From Hyphomonas sp. (GTDB lineage: Bacteria; Pseudomonadota; Alphaproteobacteria; Caulobacterales; Hyphomonadaceae), in contig WGNP01000014.1 in assembly GCA_016124495.1 (NCBI GenBank), forward strand, positions 1 through 36,441: a DNA stretch of 36,441 bases, written 5' to 3'. A model generated the notes under the pieces. That model was not told the DNA's origin and made no database searches. It saw only the letters and a program-made list of their open reading frames with translations. This document shows positions 24,178 through 33,996 of the stretch, in pieces. Each line of letters opens with the position of its first letter. The first letter of the stretch is position 1. A program made the translations under genes and the position numbers.

Positions 24178-24292
24178 CCCTGCGCAGTCGCCAGCGAGAC
24201 AAGGGCTTGGCGCTCTGCTGGAGTGTGTGCTAGGCGCAACACAATGGTTCAAAAAAAAGGACCAGTTCTCAGTTATAGCATGAGAGGTATCC

Positions 24293-24526
24293 ATGTCTGA
24301 CGTTCTTGAGCGCGTGAAAAAAATTGTCGTCGAGAATCTCGACGTGGAAGCCGATAAAGTTGTTGAAGGCGCAAGCTTCATCGACGACCTGGGCGCTGAC
24401 TCCCTCGACCTCGTCGAGCTTGTCATGGCTTTCGAAGAAGAGTTCAACATCGAGATCCCTGATGACGTTCAGGAGTCGATCCGCTCGGTCGGCGATGCCG
24501 TGACCCACATCAAAGCGCACATCTAA
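24293..24526 (+). CDS. acpP: Acyl carrier protein
   Basis: A 77-residue acidic four-helix protein that carries growing acyl chains on a phosphopantetheine arm. The attachment serine is S37 in the [20 protein letters not shown] motif. Length and acidity are normal. It lies 115 bases after fabG, so it probably has its own promoter in that gap (TTGGCG near 24209 is a possible -35), as is usual for this highly expressed gene; GAGAGG precedes the ATG. It is followed by fabF at 14 bases. Confidence 0.98.
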   Translation: MSDVLERVKKIVVENLDVEADKVVEGASFIDDLGADSLDLVELVMAFEEEFNIEIPDDVQESIRSVGDAVTHIKAHI

Positions 24527-24540
24527 GCGCGCTGTCCGCG

Positions 24541-25827
24541 ATGTCTAAACGCCGCGTCGTCATCACAGGTATTGGTATCGTCTCCCCGCTTGCGATGGGA
24601 CGCGAGGCAACGTGGGAACGCCTGATCGCCGGGAAATCCGGCGCAGGTCCCATCGACAAGTTCGATGCGTCGGATCTGCCGTGCAAGATCGCCTTCCAGG
24701 TTCCTTACACTTCCGGCCGGGGCGGGGGCGCAGGTGACCCGCACGCGTTCGACCCCGACAAGTTCGTGACGGCGAAAGAGCAACGCCGGACGGACGAATT
24801 CATCGTATACGCCATTGCCGCTGCCGATGAAGCGCTCGCCGACGCCAACTGGAAACCGGAATCCGATGAAGACCAGGAGCGTACCGGCGTCCTGATCGGC
24901 TCCGGAATCGGTGGCCTCGAGACGATCTACGAGACCTCGATCATCCTGCATGAACAGGGGCCCCGCAAGGTCAGCCCGTTCTTCATTCCCGCCTCGCTGA
25001 TCAACCTTGCCTCCGGCCAGGTCTCGATCCGCCACGGGCTTAAGGGACCGAACCATTCCGTCGTCACCGCCTGTGCCACCGGCGCGCACGCCATCGGCGA
25101 CTCGGCGCGGCTGATCAGTTACGGCGACGCTGACATCATGGTCGCGGGCGGCGCCGAAGCGGTCATCGGCCGACTTGGCATTGCGGGCTTCTGCGCGGCC
25201 AAGGCCATGTCCACCGGCTTCAACGACACACCGGAAAAAGCTTCCCGTCCGTATGACAAGGACCGCGATGGTTTTGTCATGGGCGAAGGCGCAGCGGTGC
25301 TGGTGCTCGAAGAATACGAGCATGCCAAGGCACGCGGCGCCAGGATGTATGCGGAAGTCATCGGCTACGGCCTGACCGGTGACGCCTTCCACATCACGGC
25401 GCCTGCCGAAGGCTCCGAAGGCGGCTACCGCGCGATGAAGATGGCGCTGAAGAATGCCGGCATGGATCCTTCAGAGATCGACTACGTCAACGCGCACGGC
25501 ACCTCTACCCCGAAGGGTGATGAGGGCGAGGCGGGCGCGGTCGAGCGCACGTTCGGCGACCATGCGAAGAACTTATCCATGTCGTCGACGAAGTCTGCGG
25601 TCGGCCACCTGCTGGGCGCCGCCGGCGCGATCGAGGCGGCGTTCTGCGCCCTCGCAATTCGCGACCAGGTGATGCCGCCGACGCTGAACCTCGACAATCC
25701 GAGCTTCGAGACGGTGATCGACCTGATCCCGCACAAGGCCAAGAAAGGCCGCGTACGCGCCGCCATGTCCAACAGCTGCGGCTTCGGCGGCACCAACGCC
25801 TCGCTTATCATCCGCGAAGTCACCTGA
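24541..25827 (+). CDS. fabF: 3-oxoacyl-ACP synthase II FabF
   Basis: FabF condenses malonyl-ACP with acyl-ACP to elongate fatty acids. The 428-residue thiolase-fold enzyme has the active cysteine C178 in VVTACATGAH, H319 in YVNAHGTSTPKGD, K351 and H356 in TKSAVGHLLGAAG, the full Cys-His-His set. An insertion around 55-75 (TSGRGGGAGDPHAFDPDKF) is seen in alphaproteobacterial FabF. It belongs to the fab cluster with acpP just upstream; the ATG is 14 bases after the acpP stop and lacks a strong Shine-Dalgarno sequence. Confidence 0.97.
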   Translation: MSKRRVVITGIGIVSPLAMGREATWERLIAGKSGAGPIDKFDASDLPCKIAFQVPYTSGRGGGAGDPHAFDPDKFVTAKEQRRTDEFIVYAIAAADEALADANWKPESDEDQERTGVLIGSGIGGLETIYETSIILHEQGPRKVSPFFIPASLINLASGQVSIRHGLKGPNHSVVTACATGAHAIGDSARLISYGDADIMVAGGAEAVIGRLGIAGFCAAKAMSTGFNDTPEKASRPYDKDRDGFVMGEGAAVLVLEEYEHAKARGARMYAEVIGYGLTGDAFHITAPAEGSEGGYRAMKMALKNAGMDPSEIDYVNAHGTSTPKGDEGEAGAVERTFGDHAKNLSMSSTKSAVGHLLGAAGAIEAAFCALAIRDQVMPPTLNLDNPSFETVIDLIPHKAKKGRVRAAMSNSCGFGGTNASLIIREVT

Positions 25828-25916
25828 GGCCTTCGCGGACCGCACAGCGTCACTTGATTTCCGGGCCGGTGAGGGCACGGTGAGACGCACCACGGTGTCC
25901 GGTGAAAGAGGCTCTC

Positions 25917-26942
25917 ATGCGATTCCTGAAAGCGCTGCTTGTCTGGCTGTTCATGCTCGCCCTGCTTGCAGGCGCCGGCGCGGCGGCCGGATGGGTGTGG
26001 TTCAACAACGAGCTGTCCCGCCCCGGTCCTCTGACGGATGAAGCAGTGATCCGGGTCGAGCCTGGCGAAGTTCTGTCCATCGTTGCAGACCGCCTTGAGG
26101 CGGACGGTGTGATCCACGATGCGCGGCTGATGAAACTCAAGGCGCGCCTGGACGGCAGTGAGCTCGAGATCAAGACGGGCGAATACCTGATCGACAAAGG
26201 CGCCACGGTGGAGGATGTGCTCAGCATACTGACCGAAGGCCGCGCGCTGCTTCACAAGATTACCCTGCCCGAAGGGCGCACGACTGCGCAGCTTCTGAGG
26301 ATCATCGAGAAAGACAAGATGCTGACCGGCGACATGCCGGAAACGCTCCCCGAGGAAGGCACCCTGCTGCCGGACACCTACATGTTCCACCGCGGAATGA
26401 CGCGCGCGCAGCTGATCGCGAAAATGCAACAGGCGCAGGCTGAACTGCTGGAGGAACTCTGGCCAACCCGGCAGGATGGCCTGCCGATCACCACGCCCTA
26501 TGAAGCCGTGATCCTTGCCTCGGTCGTCGAGAAGGAAACCGGCAAGGCAAATGAGCGCCCGCAAATCGCCGCCCTGTTCACCACACGTCTGAAGCGCGGC
26601 ATGCGCCTGCAGAGCGATCCGACAATCATCTACGGCATTTCCAAGGGGGAGCCACTCTACAACAAGGCGGGCCAGCGCCGCACGCTCTACCGCTCGGAAA
26701 TCGACCGGCACACCGAGTGGAATACTTACCAGGTGGACGGGCTGCCGAAGACGCCGATCTGCAATCCGGGTGCTGACGCCATCCGCGCTGTGCTCGATCC
26801 TCCGGAGACGGAGTATGTGTTCTTCGTGGCGGATGGGAAAGGCGGGCACCTGTTTGCCAAAACGAACGCCGAGCACGAGCGTAACGTGGCGGCCTACAGG
26901 GCCTATGAGCGCGGCGAGATCGCAAGGGAGCGGGCCAACTGA
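25917..26942 (+). CDS. mltG: Endolytic murein transglycosylase MltG
   Basis: MltG cuts nascent peptidoglycan strands inside the chain and sets glycan length. The 341-residue product has one N-terminal transmembrane helix (about 5-27), a LysM-like region (about 45-110: VEPGEVLSIVADRLEADGVI), and the YceG catalytic domain with the essential glutamate E205 in ILASVVEKETG, then RLQSDPTIIYG and YNTYQVDGLPKTPICNPG-like motifs. ATG 25917 is preferred over GTG 25902 because AAAGAGG precedes it. Placement after acpP-fabF is the common order. The stop overlaps the yicC start. Confidence 0.96.
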   Translation: MRFLKALLVWLFMLALLAGAGAAAGWVWFNNELSRPGPLTDEAVIRVEPGEVLSIVADRLEADGVIHDARLMKLKARLDGSELEIKTGEYLIDKGATVEDVLSILTEGRALLHKITLPEGRTTAQLLRIIEKDKMLTGDMPETLPEEGTLLPDTYMFHRGMTRAQLIAKMQQAQAELLEELWPTRQDGLPITTPYEAVILASVVEKETGKANERPQIAALFTTRLKRGMRLQSDPTIIYGISKGEPLYNKAGQRRTLYRSEIDRHTEWNTYQVDGLPKTPICNPGADAIRAVLDPPETEYVFFVADGKGGHLFAKTNAEHERNVAAYRAYERGEIARERAN

Positions 26943-27829
26943 TGGGGATACTTTCGGGGATGACCGGCTTCGCGCGGGTCACGGGGGAGGAAGGCTGGGG
27001 CGCCTGGGCCTGGGAGGCCAAGAGCGTCAATGGCCGCTCGCTGGATGTGCGGGTGAACTATCCGCCAGGCTTCGATCCGCTGGAGCGCGAGGTCAAGGCG
27101 ATGGCGACCGAGCGGTTCAATCGCGGCTCGCTGCAGGTCAGCCTGCGGATCGACATGGCGAGCGGGGCGGGTGGTGTGGTGATTGATCATGTCCTGCTCG
27201 CCACGCTGGCCGACGCTGCCCGTAAAACGCTGGGCACCGAACTGACGCCCGAAGCAGTAGCCACGCTGATGACGCTGAAGGGCGTCGTCGAGGCGGGAAG
27301 TTCGTCGTTGCGCGACCTCGCTGCAGATGAAGCGGCCATGAAGGTTCTCAGCGCGGGCGCGAGGCTGGCGATGGACCAGCTCGCCGAAGGTCGGCGCGCC
27401 GAGGGGGCTTCGCTGCTGGCGCTGCTGTCGGGCCATCTGGATATGGTCGAAGCCCTCTCTGCAGAATCCGCCACAATCGCCGCCACTCAGCCCGGTTTGA
27501 TTAAGGTAAAGCTTCAGAAGCAGCTCGAGGAACTTGACCGCGAAGGCCGCGTCGATGCCGAGCGTTTCGCCGCCGAGGCTGCGCTGTCTGCCGCGCGGGC
27601 GGATGTGCGAGAGGAGCTCGATCGCCTCGCCGCGCACGTGAAGTCCGGCCGCGAGCTGCTCAAGACCGGTTCGCCCGCCGGTCGCAAGATCGACTTCCTC
27701 GCCCAGGAGCTGAACCGTGAGGCCAACACACTCTGCTCGAAATCCGCCAGCCTCGAATTGACGAATGCAGGGCTCAGCCTCAAAGGGGTGATCGACCAGT
27801 TCAAGGAGCAGGCAGCGAATGTCGAATAG
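26942..27829 (+). CDS. yicC: YicC-family endoribonuclease-like protein
   Basis: A 295-residue YicC/YloC family protein: it begins with SGMTGFARV and continues WEAKSVNGRSLDVRVNYPPGFDPLE, and ends with KIDFLAQELNREANTLCSKSA...LTNAGLSLKGVIDQFKEQAANVE, the diagnostic DUF1732 end. Members are reported to be endoribonucleases affecting small RNA turnover. Its ATG shares one base with the mltG stop (TGATG), and its 3' end overlaps gmk by 11 bases; the mltG-yicC-gmk order is conserved in alphaproteobacteria. The acidic FLAQELNRE box (about 255-263) is intact. Confidence 0.96.
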   Translation: MGILSGMTGFARVTGEEGWGAWAWEAKSVNGRSLDVRVNYPPGFDPLEREVKAMATERFNRGSLQVSLRIDMASGAGGVVIDHVLLATLADAARKTLGTELTPEAVATLMTLKGVVEAGSSSLRDLAADEAAMKVLSAGARLAMDQLAEGRRAEGASLLALLSGHLDMVEALSAESATIAATQPGLIKVKLQKQLEELDREGRVDAERFAAEAALSAARADVREELDRLAAHVKSGRELLKTGSPAGRKIDFLAQELNREANTLCSKSASLELTNAGLSLKGVIDQFKEQAANVE

Positions 27830-28472
27830 CGGACACCCGAAGGACCATGGCCGCCGGCGCGGCCTGATGCTTGTCCTTTCCAGCCCCTCGGGCGCGGGTA
27901 AAACGACGCTGTCGAAGATGCTGCTGGACGAGTTCAGCGACGTCAGACTTTCGATCTCAGCCACGACGCGCGCGCCGCGCCCGAAAGAGGTGGACGGCAA
28001 GGACTATTTCTTCCGCACGCCGGAGCAGTTCCACGAGATGATCGAGCGCCGGGAGTTCCTCGAATGGGCGCACGTGTTCGACAAGTATTACGGCACGCCG
28101 AGGGCCGACACGGTCGCGCGGTTGGAGTCGGGCGAGGATGTCCTCTTCGATGTCGACTGGCAGGGCGCAGACGCGCTGCATGACCAGATGCCGAATGATG
28201 TCGTCTCCGTCTTCATCCTCCCGCCGAGCATCGAAGCACTCGAAGCGCGCCTCGCCGGGCGCGAAGGCTCGACGCCCGAGCTCGTTGCGCGCCGGATGGA
28301 AGATGCCAGGCGCGAGATCATGCACTGGCGCCGGTATGACTACGTCATCGTCAATGACGAACTGCAGGCTGCCTACCAGCGGCTGAAGCGCATCCTGCTT
28401 GTCGAACGCCTGAAACGTCTTCGCCAGCTGGACCTCGAAGACCACGTCCGCACACTGCTGGGCGAAGGTTAG
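27819..28472 (+). CDS. gmk: Guanylate kinase
   Basis: Gmk phosphorylates GMP to GDP with ATP. The 217-residue product has the P-loop SSPSGAGKTT (21-30), the GMP-binding SATTRAPRPKEVDGKDYFF segment, and the VLFDVDWQGA motif, all intact. Start overlaps the last codons of yicC, suggesting coupled translation. It is convergent with rsmA, sharing four bases at the 3' ends (28469-28472). Confidence 0.98.
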   Translation: MSNSGHPKDHGRRRGLMLVLSSPSGAGKTTLSKMLLDEFSDVRLSISATTRAPRPKEVDGKDYFFRTPEQFHEMIERREFLEWAHVFDKYYGTPRADTVARLESGEDVLFDVDWQGADALHDQMPNDVVSVFILPPSIEALEARLAGREGSTPELVARRMEDARREIMHWRRYDYVIVNDELQAAYQRLKRILLVERLKRLRQLDLEDHVRTLLGEG

Positions 28473-29299
28473 GCCAGGCTCGCCGCCAGTGTCCGGAACT
28501 CCGCTTGCGTCAGGGTCTCCGCACGCGCGGTCGGATCAATGCCGCAGTCTGCAAGCCATTCCTCCGCCTTCATGCCGCGCTTCTTCGCGAAAGGCTTCAG
28601 TGCGGCCCGCAGCATCTTGCGGCGCTGGCCGAACGCGGCGCCGGCGATCTGCTCCAGCAATTCGATGTGCGGAAAACATTTCTCCGGCGGCAGCGGATCG
28701 AACACCGCCACCGCACTGTCGACTTTCGGCGGCGGGCTGAACGCGCCGGGTGGCAGGGTGAACGAGATATAGGGCCGGGTCACGGACTGCGCGAGCACCG
28801 CCAGTCGTCCGTAGGCGTCGGTACCGGGTTTGGCGCAGATCCGCTCGGCCACTTCCTTCTGGAACATCAGCGCCATCTCGCCGCGCCAGGTGCCGGCCTT
28901 CAACCAGTCGACCAGCAGGGGCGTGCCGACATTGTAAGGCAGGTTCGCGATGATCATTGCCGGACCCGTGGCGCCGGCCTCTTCCAGTGCCTTCTCCCAG
29001 CGCACCTTGCGCGCGTCCTTCGCCATCACGATCATCTGGCCGCTCCTGGCTTCCGGCCAGTCGAGCAGCGCTTCGGAAAAGCGTGCGTCGGTTTCCACGA
29101 CGATGAGCTTTGCGGGATTTTCGTTCAGGATGGCCCGCGTCAGGCCTCCGGGACCTGGTCCAACTTCAATGACAAACCGGTCTTTCGGTGAGCCGGCCGC
29201 GTTGGCGGCGCGCTTCAGGATGGAGGGATCAAAAAGGAAATGCTGACCCAGCGACTTGCGGGCAGGGGCATCGGTCAGGGGCGTGCGGTCGTCGCTCAT
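28469..29299 (-). CDS. rsmA: 16S rRNA (adenine1518/1519-N6) dimethyltransferase
   Basis: RsmA (KsgA) dimethylates two adjacent adenines at the 3' end of 16S rRNA, a late 30S maturation check. The 276-residue product has the SLGQHFLFD N-terminal motif (16-24), the SAM-binding EVGPGPGGLTRA (45-56), and the NLPYNVGTPLL catalytic motif (119-129). Its ATG overlaps the pdxA stop by four bases. Order lptD-surA-pdxA-rsmA is the classic arrangement. Confidence 0.98.
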   Translation of the reverse strand: MSDDRTPLTDAPARKSLGQHFLFDPSILKRAANAAGSPKDRFVIEVGPGPGGLTRAILNENPAKLIVVETDARFSEALLDWPEARSGQMIVMAKDARKVRWEKALEEAGATGPAMIIANLPYNVGTPLLVDWLKAGTWRGEMALMFQKEVAERICAKPGTDAYGRLAVLAQSVTRPYISFTLPPGAFSPPPKVDSAVAVFDPLPPEKCFPHIELLEQIAGAAFGQRRKMLRAALKPFAKKRGMKAEEWLADCGIDPTARAETLTQAEFRTLAASLA

Positions 29300-30300
29300 G
29301 CGGCGGCTTTCTGGCGGTTGACGGCGAAGGTCGCCGCGAGGCGGAGGGCGGCGATAAGGCTGTCGGGCTTGCAGGTGCCGGCAGCGGCCGCGTCATAGGC
29401 GGTGCCGTGATCGGGACTCGTGCGCACGATCGGCAGGCCGAGCGTGGAGTTCACGCCGCCCCACATGTCAAGCGTCTTTACGGGGATCAAGCCCTGGTCA
29501 TGCGTCATCGCGATCACGGCGTCATACGCGCCGGACAGCGCTTCGGCGAACACTGTGTCTCCGGGGCGTGCATGCGTGATGCGGATACCTTCCGCCTGCA
29601 GACGATCGGCTGCCGGATTGATGATGTCGATTTCCTCGCGCCCAATGGTGCCGCCTTCGCCAGCATGTGGGTTCAGCCCTGTAAAGGCAATGCGCGGCGC
29701 GGCTATGCCGAAATCCTCGATCAGCGCTGCGTGCACCACGCGGGCGATGCGTTCAAGGCGCCCGTCACCCAGCACCCCCGGTACTTCGGCCAGCGGCATG
29801 TGGATCGTCGCGAGCGCTACCCGCAGTCCGCCGCCGGTCAGCATCATCACGGGGCTCGCCTTATGCCCGGCGGCCTCGCACAGGTGCGCCACAAACTCCG
29901 TATGCCCCGGAAACCGGAAACCGGTGCTGTAGAGCAGTGCCTTGTTGATCGGATTGGTTACCAGGCCGGAGGCGCGGCCGGCGAGGGCGTCCGCAACGGC
30001 GACATTGATCGCGCGCACAATGGCGGGCGCTGCGGCTTCATCTGCGCGTCCCGGCGCAATGTCCGGAACGCCGTCCAGTGCCAGGATCGGCAAGGCTTGC
30101 GCAAAAACGCGCGCCGCTTCGGCGGGCGACGTGATGACCTGCGTGGGTACGCCGGTGATCAGATGCGGGGCGCCAACCAGATAAAACGCGAGCGCCGGGT
30201 CATTGCGCAGCGCCGCCCAGGCCGCTGCCGAAATGGCAGGGCCGCAACCGGCAGGGTCGCCCATGGTCAGGGCGAGAGGGGAAGGGACATGTGCGGTCAC
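29296..30300 (-). CDS. pdxA: 4-hydroxythreonine-4-phosphate dehydrogenase
   Basis: PdxA oxidises 4-phosphohydroxy-threonine for pyridoxal phosphate synthesis (DXP-dependent route). The 334-residue product shows LTMGDPAGCGPAI (11-23), the metal-binding GHTEFVAHLC, NPHAGEGGTIGREE and the DQGLIPVKTL region, with catalytic His and Asp residues intact. The start is GTG 30300; no ATG lies nearby and the N-terminal MTAHVPSPLALTMGDP is of normal length. It is in an operon with rsmA downstream and surA upstream. Confidence 0.97.
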   Translation of the reverse strand: MTAHVPSPLALTMGDPAGCGPAISAAAWAALRNDPALAFYLVGAPHLITGVPTQVITSPAEAARVFAQALPILALDGVPDIAPGRADEAAAPAIVRAINVAVADALAGRASGLVTNPINKALLYSTGFRFPGHTEFVAHLCEAAGHKASPVMMLTGGGLRVALATIHMPLAEVPGVLGDGRLERIARVVHAALIEDFGIAAPRIAFTGLNPHAGEGGTIGREEIDIINPAADRLQAEGIRITHARPGDTVFAEALSGAYDAVIAMTHDQGLIPVKTLDMWGGVNSTLGLPIVRTSPDHGTAYDAAAAGTCKPDSLIAALRLAATFAVNRQKAAA

Positions 30301-30350
30301 GCACGCGATGTCGCGCCAATTGGCCCGTCAGGCAAGCGCGTTTCGCTGCG

Positions 30351-31586
30351 TTAACGATAGATGATCGTCGCCTCGCGGCGGGAATTGCGCAGCTCACGTT
30401 CGGAAATCATGTTCAGCTCGCGCGCCTTGATGGAGTTTTTCATGTCGTCCTTCGAGGGCAGGGCTTCGGCCCCGTCCTGACGCCGGCAGACATACATCAC
30501 GGCAAGACCGTTGCCGATGGCGAAGATTTCCGTCGGTCCGCCGACTTCGGTCGACAGTACGAGATCGCGGCCCTCCTGGCCAAGCTCGACAATGTCGATG
30601 TCGGTGAGGTCCTGCGCCCGCAGCTGGCTTCTGGAGTTGGCCACCGACTGCACGTCAGCGCACGACTTGATGCGCGAGATGGCTTCCGTCAGCGAGGCTT
30701 CCAGGCCGTCCGTGGTGACAAGGCGGATGAGATCGACCTTGGTCGTCGGCTGGCTCGGTTCGCGTTTCGCCGTGACCGAGAGGATGTAGATGCCACTCTC
30801 GACTTCGATAGGCTGCAGCAGCGACGGGACGGTCGCGCCCGCGACAGCTTCTCCGAGCGCCGGCGACAGGTCCTCTGCCGTCACCCAGCCCATATCACCG
30901 CCGGTGGCCGCTGTGGGCGCCGATGAAATGCGCTGAGCCGCCACGCGGAAATCGGCGCCCTGTTGGAGTTGCTCGACAATCGAGCCGGCCGCCTGAAGCG
31001 CTTCCGCGCGGGTTTCGGCATCGGGCGCGTAGAGGAAAATCTCCCCAACCCGGAACTGGGTTTTCTTGGACGCCGTGCGCAGCCGGTTGAGGTGATCTTC
31101 AACCTGGTTGTCGGATACCCGGATACGCGAGCCGAACAGACCGCTCATCAGGCGGTTCCAGGCCAGGTCGGCGCGAATCTGTTCTTCCAGACTGACCGGG
31201 TTCACACCAGCGGCGACCAGCTGCTGGCGAAGACCGTCTGCGCCAATGCCCGACTCGGCGGCCATATTGGTCATTTCTGCGTCAATTTCCTGCGGCGCCA
31301 CTTCAACCTCGAATTCGGCGACCCGGTCGAGCTGAAGGCGTTCATCGATCAGCTGCTCAAGCGCTTGGCCGGTAATCTGCTGGATCAGTTCCGCCGAGGG
31401 TTGGTTACGCCCCAGCGTCAGCAGCAGCAGACGCGCGCGCTGGCGGACATCCGAATAGGAAATCGGCTGGTCGTTCACGATGGCCGCAATGCCTTCGAGT
31501 TGCAGGCGGTTATCGTCTGCTGCCTGAGCCAGCGCCGAAGGCGCGCTCAAGGCCAAAAGGGCCGCCATCAAGACTGCACGCACCAT
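30351..31586 (-). CDS. surA: SurA-like periplasmic chaperone / parvulin peptidyl-prolyl isomerase
   Basis: SurA escorts unfolded outer-membrane proteins such as LptD across the periplasm. The 411-residue product has a signal peptide (cleavage near ALA-QAADD, residue 20), an N-terminal helical chaperone domain with IVNDQPISYSDVRQRARLLLL, and one clear parvulin PPIase domain (about 176-280: FRVGEIFLYAP ... GGDMGWVTAEDLSPALGEAV ... PIEVESGIYILSV). The second PPIase domain of E. coli SurA is replaced by a divergent segment. GGAGGA five bases before ATG 31586. lptD lies directly upstream, 138 bases away. Confidence 0.93.
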   Translation of the reverse strand: MVRAVLMAALLALSAPSALAQAADDNRLQLEGIAAIVNDQPISYSDVRQRARLLLLTLGRNQPSAELIQQITGQALEQLIDERLQLDRVAEFEVEVAPQEIDAEMTNMAAESGIGADGLRQQLVAAGVNPVSLEEQIRADLAWNRLMSGLFGSRIRVSDNQVEDHLNRLRTASKKTQFRVGEIFLYAPDAETRAEALQAAGSIVEQLQQGADFRVAAQRISSAPTAATGGDMGWVTAEDLSPALGEAVAGATVPSLLQPIEVESGIYILSVTAKREPSQPTTKVDLIRLVTTDGLEASLTEAISRIKSCADVQSVANSRSQLRAQDLTDIDIVELGQEGRDLVLSTEVGGPTEIFAIGNGLAVMYVCRRQDGAEALPSKDDMKNSIKARELNMISERELRNSRREATIIYR

Positions 31587-31724
31587 CTAGTCCTCCGTGG
31601 ATCCTGACTTTCAGAACCCCGTTAAATGTTTCGTCCAGACCATACAAATTGCGGCCGGACGCGCAACGCGGCAGCACAGTAAGCCATGACAAGTGGCTGC
31701 TTTCCGGCCTGCGCCCCGCCTGGA

Positions 31725-33935
31725 TCAGTCGAATTCGCTCGAACCAAAGTTGCCCAGGGATTTGAGGGTGAACCTGAACTGAATGTTCTCGGACGGGCCG
31801 AGCGTGCGGTCGGTCAGCTCGTTGCGGCTGTAGATCAGCTCGAATCGTGAACAGTCATCGGTATAGGCGATGCCAATTTCCTGACGGGCGTCCACATCAT
31901 TGGCGATATCGCGCAGTTGCCCGAAGATCAGCGAATAGGAGTCCGTCACCTGGACTTCGCCTGTCACGAAGATCCCCTCGTCAGGCTGCCCGAGCGGACT
32001 GATTCGCTGGTCTATCCTGTAATACTGGCCGACCGCCCGGAAACGCTTGAGCGAGGCCGAGGCGCGAAGGTCCAGCCGGTTGAGGGCAAAGTCCTCATCA
32101 TCGAGGCGCACCCGGCTCGCCAGCTGCAGCGAGTTGCCCAGGTCCAGCGAGGTTTCGGCTACCCAATCGGAAGACGTACCATCGAGGTTTGAGGCAACGT
32201 CAAACGCATCATCCGCCCGCGAACGCCAACGCTTCCCGACTGTCGTGCTGAGTTCGGTACCGTTCTTCCAGATCGCCCGGGCGGTGAGCCCCGCGCTGAG
32301 TTTGCCGTCGCCTTCGTACAGGTCGAAATTGTCAAACCCGTTGGCCTCGAACAGGCTCGATTCGTCGAATTCGAACAGCTGGCTGTCTTCGACGGGGATG
32401 GCGGGATCGTTGACGTCCGAGAAGCCCCAGGCCGCCATTACGGCCGGCTCCAGCATCAGGTCGACCGTCCTGCCCGGCCGATATAGCGGGTACGCGATCT
32501 TGGCGCCCGCATTGCCCACCGCGCGTGTGACATCGCTCTTGCCGCTGACCGCTTCGTCCAGCGCATAGAAATCGCCGCGCACTTCCGCAAATGGCTCGAA
32601 GGTCAGGCCGCCGGGAAGGAGGTTAAAGTCCCGCCAGTCTGCACCTGCGCTCACCCGCCGGCTGTCAGCGCCGACGTCGCGGCTGAGCACCGCCGAGGAG
32701 ACGTTCACATTGGCAAATCCGTAGCTGCCAAGGTCGAAATTCTTCTCGGCATAGAGCAGCGGCGAGACGACCGGCAGACGGTCGGCATCATCCTGCCCGC
32801 GCAGGCCCTGGAAATTCAGCAGCGCAACATCGGCGTAATAGTCGTCGCCCTGGCCGACCGCGAAAACCTGCGAAAGCAGGCGTCGCGGCTGGTTCGAATA
32901 GAGGCCGCGCTTGTCAAGCTGTCCGTCGATGTCATAGCGCCGGTCATAGAGGTCGTCGGTCTGGGTTTCGATGCCGAAGCCCCACATCCATTCCGGCGAG
33001 ATGGCGAACGCGCCGTTGGCATAGACATGCCCGCGAAACTTTTCTTCGCCGAACCGTTCGCCGTCGCCGTCGAAATCCGTTTCCTGCGTGAAGCTCGCCT
33101 TGATCTTTATGGCGCCGGAATAGAAGCGCTTGCGGTACTCAAGATTCATCAGCGGATTGACGTTTGAAGACAGCAGCGGCGCAATCGTCAGGTCTGAGCT
33201 TTCCGAGATCGCCCAGTAATAGGGCTGCTTGTAGAACGTGCCGATCTTCGAGGAGATGCCGGCATCCGGGATCAGGAAGCCTGAACGCCTGTCCGAACTC
33301 GGATCGGGGTGCGCGAGATAGGGCAGGTAGAAGACCGGAATACCGGCGACCTCGACCACCGCATCGCGGTAGGAGATCATCTGGCTTTCCTGGTCCAGCA
33401 CGGCGCGCCGGGCGCGGATGGTCCAGGTCGGCGTCCTGTCTTCGGCGCACACCTCGCAGGAGGTATAGACCACCTGGTCCAGCGAGTTGATTCCGTCAGG
33501 CTGGCGGATCGCCGAGTTAGCGGTGACGCTGGCCCCCTCCGCAAGCCGGGCGGAAAAGCCGATAGCGTACCCATCCGAGAGGTTCGAGCCGACTTCCATT
33601 TCGTCGGCAAACTGCTGGGAGCCGTCAGCATCAATGATGACCACATTGCCGATCGCGCGCACTTTCTCGGTCGTGCGGTTGTAGACGATCCGGTCGGCCC
33701 TGAGGGTGCGGCCCTCGTACAGCGCCTCGACATTGCCTTCGGCAACGATGCTGTTCTCGCCGCTCAGTTCATAAACCGTGTCGGCCTCGAGAACGACGCG
33801 TTCGTCAGCGGCTTCGGCGGCGGGCAGCGTTTCGGCTGCACTGGCTTCCTGCGCCTGCGCGGCCAGCGGCAGGACCGCCGAGAAGCCGGCCAGCAGGGCA
33901 TATTGGGACCAGAAAGCCAAAGGGATGATCCTCAC
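31725..33935 (-). CDS. lptD: LPS-assembly outer-membrane protein LptD
   Basis: LptD is the outer-membrane beta-barrel that inserts lipopolysaccharide into the outer leaflet. The 736-residue product (GTG start at 33935) has a signal peptide (MRIIPLAFWSQYALLAGFSAV, cleaved after AQA), an OstA/LptA-like jelly-roll (about 45-180: YELSGENSIVAEGNVEALYEG, RTLRADRIVYN), then a C-terminal barrel. A CxxC pair (TSCEVCAED) and a late cysteine (DDCSRFELIY) could form the disulfides that control assembly. The longer open frame reaching 34130 runs through dprA-remnant sequence and lacks a signal peptide, so the GTG is preferred; its Shine-Dalgarno sequence is weak. Confidence 0.92.
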   Translation of the reverse strand: MRIIPLAFWSQYALLAGFSAVLPLAAQAQEASAAETLPAAEAADERVVLEADTVYELSGENSIVAEGNVEALYEGRTLRADRIVYNRTTEKVRAIGNVVIIDADGSQQFADEMEVGSNLSDGYAIGFSARLAEGASVTANSAIRQPDGINSLDQVVYTSCEVCAEDRTPTWTIRARRAVLDQESQMISYRDAVVEVAGIPVFYLPYLAHPDPSSDRRSGFLIPDAGISSKIGTFYKQPYYWAISESSDLTIAPLLSSNVNPLMNLEYRKRFYSGAIKIKASFTQETDFDGDGERFGEEKFRGHVYANGAFAISPEWMWGFGIETQTDDLYDRRYDIDGQLDKRGLYSNQPRRLLSQVFAVGQGDDYYADVALLNFQGLRGQDDADRLPVVSPLLYAEKNFDLGSYGFANVNVSSAVLSRDVGADSRRVSAGADWRDFNLLPGGLTFEPFAEVRGDFYALDEAVSGKSDVTRAVGNAGAKIAYPLYRPGRTVDLMLEPAVMAAWGFSDVNDPAIPVEDSQLFEFDESSLFEANGFDNFDLYEGDGKLSAGLTARAIWKNGTELSTTVGKRWRSRADDAFDVASNLDGTSSDWVAETSLDLGNSLQLASRVRLDDEDFALNRLDLRASASLKRFRAVGQYYRIDQRISPLGQPDEGIFVTGEVQVTDSYSLIFGQLRDIANDVDARQEIGIAYTDDCSRFELIYSRNELTDRTLGPSENIQFRFTLKSLGNFGSSEFD

Positions 33936-33996
33936 TCTGCCGGTGTTCGGCGCGGACTGCCTTCCCCTGCAGGAACCGCGCGGCGTTTTGAAAGGC